Position numbers and translations under genes: made by a program
Source: Variovorax sp.
GTDB taxonomy: Bacteria > Pseudomonadota > Gammaproteobacteria > Burkholderiales > Burkholderiaceae_C
Assembly (NCBI GenBank): GCA_017744285.1
Contig: JAGIBP010000013.1
Location: 1 to 64,000, forward strand
Reading direction: 5' to 3'
Length of the DNA stretch: 64,000 nt
Part shown: positions 60,529 through 64,000 of the stretch, one piece after another
How the letters are laid out: each line of letters opens with the position of its first letter
Position numbering within the stretch: position 1 is the stretch's first letter
The notes under the pieces: generated by a model
Seen by the model: only the letters and a program-made list of their open reading frames with translations
Databases searched by the model: none
What the model was told of the DNA's origin: nothing

Positions 60529-61629
60529 TCAGAACAGCTTGTCGAGCAGAGCCCGGAAGAAGCCCCGTCGACGGGGGCTCGGGTCGACGGCCGGAGCCGC
60601 CTGCGGCGCTGCGCCCAGCGGCAGCACGCGCGCGGCGCCCGAGAGAACGGCGCCGACGAAGAACAGCGCGATGTCGGCGGCATCGTGGCGCGGAAAGAGG
60701 CGCCGCAGCGCCGAGAACGACTGGGGCGTCTTCAGGCAGATCGCCGCGAGCTGCAGATGCACCGGCGCCGGCGCGGCCAGCCGCGTGAAGTCCGGGCAGG
60801 CGTCGAGCCGGATCGCGAGGTCGCGCGAGGCCGGGCCGCCTGCGCCGCCGCGCCATGCATCGATGCATCGCTGCCACATGAAGGTGCCGAGCTCCTGGCG
60901 CGGTCCGAGCGCCCGGGCCCGTTCGCAGGCCTGCGCTTCGGAGAACTCGCGCACCAGGATCGCCTCCGCCGGATGCTCCCCGCGCGCCAGCCGCGCCAGG
61001 AGCGAAGGCGGCACGCTCGACGCGACCCAGCCGCGACGAGGCTCGACGATCAGCACCTGGACATTGCTGACGCGCAGCTCGCACGGACGCTGCCGGTCGA
61101 GCGCGTCGGTCAAGAGCCGCAGGAACGACTTCTGGCGGACCTGGGGGAACGCCTCGTCGAGCGCGGCGATGGCGCCGGTCGCGAGCGTGAGGCCTTCGAG
61201 CGACGGCCTCCAGCCGGCGCGCGACAGCGCGGGCGATGCCACGGCCTGTGTCGGCGAGCCGCCCAGGATCTGGTCCAGCGCGGCGCGCACGGCCTCGGTG
61301 GTGCAGGGCTTCTGCACCCAGGCGGCCGGTTGGCGGATCGCGGCGCGGCTCGACGCCGACAGCCATCCGCCGCCCTCGCCCGGCGGGACGATGATCACGG
61401 CGGAGCGCCCGTCCAGCAGGGCCTTGAGCCGCGCTTCGCGGTCGACGGACCACGCCGGCATGTCGAGGCCCGAGAGATCGACGATGCAGTGGTCGCCCGC
61501 AGCGGCTGCGCTCGCGGGCAGCCGCGTGCCCCGCAGTCTTTCGCATGTCGCGCCGCGCCGCGACATGCCGATGAAGGCCTCCAGCACGGCCGCCTCGCGG
61601 TCCGGCAAACCCGCCATCAGGAATCTCAT
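60529..61629 (-). CDS. Unknown protein with N-terminal pseudo-receiver-like domain
   Basis: The 366-residue cytoplasmic protein opens with MRFLMAGLPDREAAVLEAF. Residues 1 to about 125 resemble a receiver domain: IVDLSGLDMP at the phosphoacceptor region, a hydrophobic strand SAVIIVPPGE and WVQKPCTTEAVRAALDQIL like the conserved Lys-Pro end of a REC domain. The remaining 240 residues (LTLATGAIAALDEAFPQVRQKSFLRLLTDALDRQR...) have no family I recognise. It overlaps its upstream neighbour by ATGA and precedes the GTPase by 8 bases. Confidence 0.75.
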   Translation of the reverse strand: MRFLMAGLPDREAAVLEAFIGMSRRGATCERLRGTRLPASAAAAGDHCIVDLSGLDMPAWSVDREARLKALLDGRSAVIIVPPGEGGGWLSASSRAAIRQPAAWVQKPCTTEAVRAALDQILGGSPTQAVASPALSRAGWRPSLEGLTLATGAIAALDEAFPQVRQKSFLRLLTDALDRQRPCELRVSNVQVLIVEPRRGWVASSVPPSLLARLARGEHPAEAILVREFSEAQACERARALGPRQELGTFMWQRCIDAWRGGAGGPASRDLAIRLDACPDFTRLAAPAPVHLQLAAICLKTPQSFSALRRLFPRHDAADIALFFVGAVLSGAARVLPLGAAPQAAPAVDPSPRRRGFFRALLDKLF

Positions 61630-62180
61630 GTCAATTTTCCGGCCTGCAGAAGTGCACTGACACGCTCCCATCGCTCAGGCAGCGGCTCGCCGCGCCGGGC
61701 CAGCGCCCGTCGCGCCAGCATGAAGGCGAGCACGTCGCCGCATTCCAGGCAGTGGCCGAGAAAGGCCTCCTGCGCCTCGAGGTCGCCGCGCTCGACCGCC
61801 GCGGCCCCGGCCTGCGCCAGCCGGCGCGAGTCGTCGCTGCTGCAGCGCACGCTGCGCCGGGGCACGTCCATGGAGGGCGATGCGAGCACGCTCCAGCGCG
61901 TGGCGAGCACGCTGCTGCGCGCCGGGTTGGGATGGTCGACCTGGTGTTCGAACGCGCGCCGCACCGGCGGGTCGAGCCGGCTGGCCGCCATCGCGAGGGC
62001 GCTGCGGCGGACATCGGCCGAAGCGCCGGTGCAGCCCACGAACAGGTCGCTGAGCGCGCCCTGCACCGGTTCCGCCCCTGGCAGTTCGAGCGCGGCCGCG
62101 AGGCGCGCGAGGTGCCGTCCGGCATCCCCGGGATGCGCGAGCACCTGGCGGCCATGGCGGCGAAACGCGGCGCGAGGCAT
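61626..62180 (-). CDS. Hypothetical protein of the small-GTPase operon
   Basis: The 184-residue product is helical and Arg/Ala-rich, with a Cys/His-containing segment (GHCLECGDVLAFMLARRALARRG). No signal or membrane segment. Two further cysteines lie in VGCTGAS and VRCSSDD. No family recognised. It is followed by an ATGA overlap with the 366-residue gene; the start 19 bases after the PhnD-like stop is uncertain. Confidence 0.65.
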   Translation of the reverse strand: MPRAAFRRHGRQVLAHPGDAGRHLARLAAALELPGAEPVQGALSDLFVGCTGASADVRRSALAMAASRLDPPVRRAFEHQVDHPNPARSSVLATRWSVLASPSMDVPRRSVRCSSDDSRRLAQAGAAAVERGDLEAQEAFLGHCLECGDVLAFMLARRALARRGEPLPERWERVSALLQAGKLT

Positions 62181-62199
62181 CGAAAGCTCCTGCCCCGCG

Positions 62200-62949
62200 T
62201 CAGTCGAGCAGCGTGTCCATCAGGTCGACCATGAACTCGGCATCTTCCGCCGTCATGCGCTCGAACCCTTCCGGCAGGCCCAGCGCGTCGAGCACGGACC
62301 GGCTCTCCTCGTCCGCGCCGAGCGAGAGCAGCGCGTCGGCCACACCGCCGAGCGCCTGCGCCATGCGCGGGCTGGCGATGAGCACGTGCGAGATGTCGTG
62401 GATCGCGCTTTCGATGAGCGGCCGCAGCCGCGCGTGCGTGAGCCGCGAGAGCGAGTGGTAAGAGTCGGCGAGGAAGAAGCCCGCCTCCACCTCGCCCGCG
62501 ATGACCTTGCGCGCCGTGACCTGGTAGGCGTCGGTCTGTACCCAGTGGACGTCGAGTTCCTTCAGGTCCGCGGCCTCCAGCAGCCGCAACCCGATCAGCT
62601 TGACGTCGCGGTTGTCGGTGAGCGCGATGCGGCAGCCCGGCCTGAGGTCTTCGAGGCGCTCCATGGACGACTGCGCGGCGGTCGCGATGACCATCTCGTC
62701 CGAGTGGTTCTTCGGCCTCGCGAAGGCCACGAAGCCCGATTCGCGGATCAGGCTCGCGGCATCGAAGGGGTTCGCGTAGATCAGGTCGACCGAGCCCTCG
62801 GCAATCAGCCGCGCCTGCTCCTGCGCGCCAGCCGGCGTCAGCAGATGCAGGTGGATGCCCGAGCGGCGCTGCAGCGCGGTGTTGAGCATGTGCCAGCCCG
62901 CGAAGCGATCCGGCGCGAAGTCCGGCGCGATGAGGAAGTTCAGCGTCAT
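62200..62949 (-). CDS. PhnD/phosphonate-binding-like protein without signal peptide
   Basis: The 249-residue protein has a periplasmic-binding-protein type 2 fold like PhnD: LNFLIAPDFAPDRFAGWHML, LIAEGSVDLIYANPFDAASLI, ERLEDLRPGCRIALTD and RKVIAGEVEAGFFLADSYHSLS. Transport PhnDs carry a signal peptide; here the fold starts at once, so the protein should stay in the cytoplasm and act as a ligand sensor. No ABC permease or ATPase gene lies near. It overlaps the PAS gene by ATGA. Confidence 0.8.
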   Translation of the reverse strand: MTLNFLIAPDFAPDRFAGWHMLNTALQRRSGIHLHLLTPAGAQEQARLIAEGSVDLIYANPFDAASLIRESGFVAFARPKNHSDEMVIATAAQSSMERLEDLRPGCRIALTDNRDVKLIGLRLLEAADLKELDVHWVQTDAYQVTARKVIAGEVEAGFFLADSYHSLSRLTHARLRPLIESAIHDISHVLIASPRMAQALGGVADALLSLGADEESRSVLDALGLPEGFERMTAEDAEFMVDLMDTLLD

Positions 62950-63443
62950 GGCGCGCGCTGCTCCTCGGCGAGCCATTGCCGGTACGTTGCCGCCACCGCA
63001 TCGACCTGGGTGCGCGAGGGCTTGCGGCGCACCGAGGTGTAGCCGACGACCTCGCCGCCGCGGATGTTGGGCACCGCGGTGGCGTAGACCCAGTAGTACA
63101 GGCCGTCCTTGCGCAGGTTCTTGACGTAGCCATGCCACTTCCTGCCGGCCTTCAGGGTCTCCCAGAGGTCCTTGAAGGCGGCGCGCGGCATGTCGGGGTG
63201 GCGCAGGATGCAGTGCGGCATGCCGATGAGCTCCTCGCGCTCGTAGCCGCTCATCGTCACGAAGGCGTCGTTGGCGTGCGTGAGATGGCCGCGAAGGTCG
63301 GTGCGCGAGACGATCAGGTGGCCGTCGGGGAATGGCATTTCGTGGTCGACGCAATAGACGGCGCGCCGCGTGCCGTCGGCATGGACGAACTCATGCCGCG
63401 TGCTCGGCTGCCCGGGTGGCTGCATGTCGGTGAGCAGGCTCAT
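62946..63443 (-). CDS. Stand-alone Aer-like PAS sensor protein
   Basis: The 165-residue protein is essentially one PAS domain (residues about 35-140) close to the FAD-binding PAS of the aerotaxis receptor Aer: GHLTHANDAFVTMSGYEREELIG, HCILRHPDMPRAAFKDLWETLKAGRKWHGYVKN and DGLYYWVYATAVPNIRGGEVVGYTSVRRK. Aer's membrane, HAMP and signalling parts are missing. It probably senses redox state or oxygen through FAD and passes it to operon partners. Start ATG 63443. Confidence 0.88.
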   Translation of the reverse strand: MSLLTDMQPPGQPSTRHEFVHADGTRRAVYCVDHEMPFPDGHLIVSRTDLRGHLTHANDAFVTMSGYEREELIGMPHCILRHPDMPRAAFKDLWETLKAGRKWHGYVKNLRKDGLYYWVYATAVPNIRGGEVVGYTSVRRKPSRTQVDAVAATYRQWLAEEQRAP

Positions 63444-63453
63444 TCAGGCACTT

Positions 63454-63816
63454 TCAGATCATCTTCGCGAGCGACTCGGCCGCCCGCTTGATGTCCAGGA
63501 AGATCAGGCCCAGCTTGGCGTTGGGGCGCGCCAGCACGGTCAGCACCGCCTCCTGGCCGGCGGCGCTCATGATCACGTAGCCGCGTTCGCCCTGCAGCAG
63601 CACGCGTTCGAGCTGGCCCCGGACCAGCTCGCGCGTGGCGCGGTCGCCCAGCGACAGCAGCGCCGCGGACATCGCGCCGATGCGGTCCTCGTCCATGCCG
63701 TGCGGGAGGGCCGAGGCGATCATCAGGCCGTCGGAGGAGATCAGCGCCGACGCTTCGATGTCGGCCGTCGACCCGTTCAGTTGCTGAAGGGTCTGTTGAA
63801 AAACTTCGGTTCGCAT
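63454..63816 (-). CDS. Roadblock/LC7 domain protein (MglB/CvnB-like)
   Basis: The 120-residue protein is a single roadblock/LC7 domain: ADIEASALISSDGLMIASALPHGMDEDRIGAMSAALLSLGDRATRELVRG, VLLQGERGYVIMSAAGQEAVLTVLARPNAKLGLIFLDIKRAAESL. Such proteins dimerise and act as GTPase-activating or scaffold partners of MglA- and CvnD-type GTPases. It is the first gene of the operon whose sixth gene is that GTPase. The ATG at 63816 has AGGAGAGG just upstream. Confidence 0.92.
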   Translation of the reverse strand: MRTEVFQQTLQQLNGSTADIEASALISSDGLMIASALPHGMDEDRIGAMSAALLSLGDRATRELVRGQLERVLLQGERGYVIMSAAGQEAVLTVLARPNAKLGLIFLDIKRAAESLAKMI

Positions 63817-63885
63817 GTCCTCTCCTGCAGGACGGCGCCGGTGCCGGCGCGTCCCTTATGTTTTGTACAGTTTGTAACGTCTGCG

Positions 63886-63927
63886 ATTCGACCATGGCAG
63901 GCCGGCGGCCTGTTTGATCTGGATCAA
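63886..63927 (-). promoter_or_regulatory. FNR-type box and promoter of the roadblock-GTPase operon
   Basis: TTGATCTGGATCAA (63914-63927) is a perfect match to the FNR/ANR consensus TTGAT-N4-ATCAA. On the minus strand a -10-like TCGAAT lies at 63891-63886. The transcript start it predicts, 63879, is 41.5 bases from the box centre, the class II activation distance. The leader to the roadblock ATG would be about 63 bases. Confidence 0.8.
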
Positions 63928-63956
63928 GGGTCCACAGGCGCCGCGCGCGGGTGTGC

Positions 63957-64000
63957 CTACCAGGCCGGCGGCAGCTTGCGCAGGATCACCATGCGCCCGT
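63957..64000 (-). CDS. C-terminal end of a further gene (cut by the window edge)
   Basis: On the minus strand the frame from the window edge to TAG 63957-63959 reads GRMVILRKLPPAW. Only 13 residues are visible; coding use fits the neighbours but no family can be named. Confidence 0.35.
   Translation of the reverse strand, partial: GRMVILRKLPPAW

Overview
The window comes from a high-GC beta-proteobacterium. Gene order, the two tandem Bug/TTT-type periplasmic receptors, the many Liv-type ABC systems and a C-rich/G-rich intergenic palindrome all point to Comamonadaceae, most likely a Variovorax-like bacterium. This is inferred from family content; no 16S gene or ribosomal operon is present.

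Layout. (1) 1-6171 is a phosphate-starvation island: pstS (partial), ppx, sixA, ppk and an OlsB-type ornithine-lipid acyltransferase. Repeats of a CTGTCAT-like 7-mer on an 11-bp pitch (Pho boxes) stand before pstS, ppx and ppk, and a degenerate set stands before olsB. (2) 6172-9633 holds a cNMP-domain/thioredoxin-reductase-like fusion without the redox CxxC, a GST, tRNA-Pro with a terminator and an orphan NarL-type regulator. (3) 9844-13329 is a patch of small or broken genes: a frameshifted methyltransferase-DUF4214 gene, an FkbM methyltransferase and a Cys-rich lipoprotein. (4) 13434-17358 holds an SDR without catalytic residues, tRNA-Arg, two Bug receptors and a DUF72 protein.

(5) 17405-36145 (minus strand) is a probable single transcript of 17 genes, most joined by 1- or 4-base overlaps. 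It encodes one Liv-type ABC importer, two acyl-CoA ligases, a split biotin-dependent acyl-CoA carboxylase, an AtuA-like protein, two crotonases, an SDR, a nitronate-monooxygenase-like flavoprotein, a DsbA-like isomerase and a TetR regulator. Divergently, 36505-38535 adds a third crotonase and an isovaleryl-CoA-type dehydrogenase. The set resembles the acyclic-terpene (Atu) and leucine/isovalerate (Liu) routes. Two inverted repeats lie between the divergent units.

(6) 38555-51092 is a GntR-controlled catabolic island: a one-subunit Rieske oxygenase, a glutamine-synthetase-like ligase, a 2Fe-2S ferredoxin, a ferredoxin reductase, a second complete Liv importer, a lipoprotein amidohydrolase and a class I glutamine amidotransferase-like hydrolase. 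The logic is that of aniline/alkylamine pathways: glutamylate the amine, oxidise it, remove the glutamyl group. Three TGCATGCA palindromes mark the divergent regulatory region.

(7) 51112-59316 carries assorted envelope genes (an LprI-MliC-like lysozyme inhibitor, MltB, small lipoproteins), an isocitrate-lyase-superfamily enzyme and a sugar-type ABC importer whose permease gene is frameshifted. (8) 59331-63816 (minus strand) is a compact seven-gene operon: roadblock protein, Aer-like PAS protein, PhnD-like binding protein without a signal peptide, two unknowns (one with a pseudo-receiver end), a conservon-type (CvnD/COG2229-like) GTPase and a further unknown. It is preceded by a perfect FNR box centred at -41.5 from a predicted start. 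This is the best candidate here for an undescribed system: an oxygen-controlled small-G-protein signalling module.
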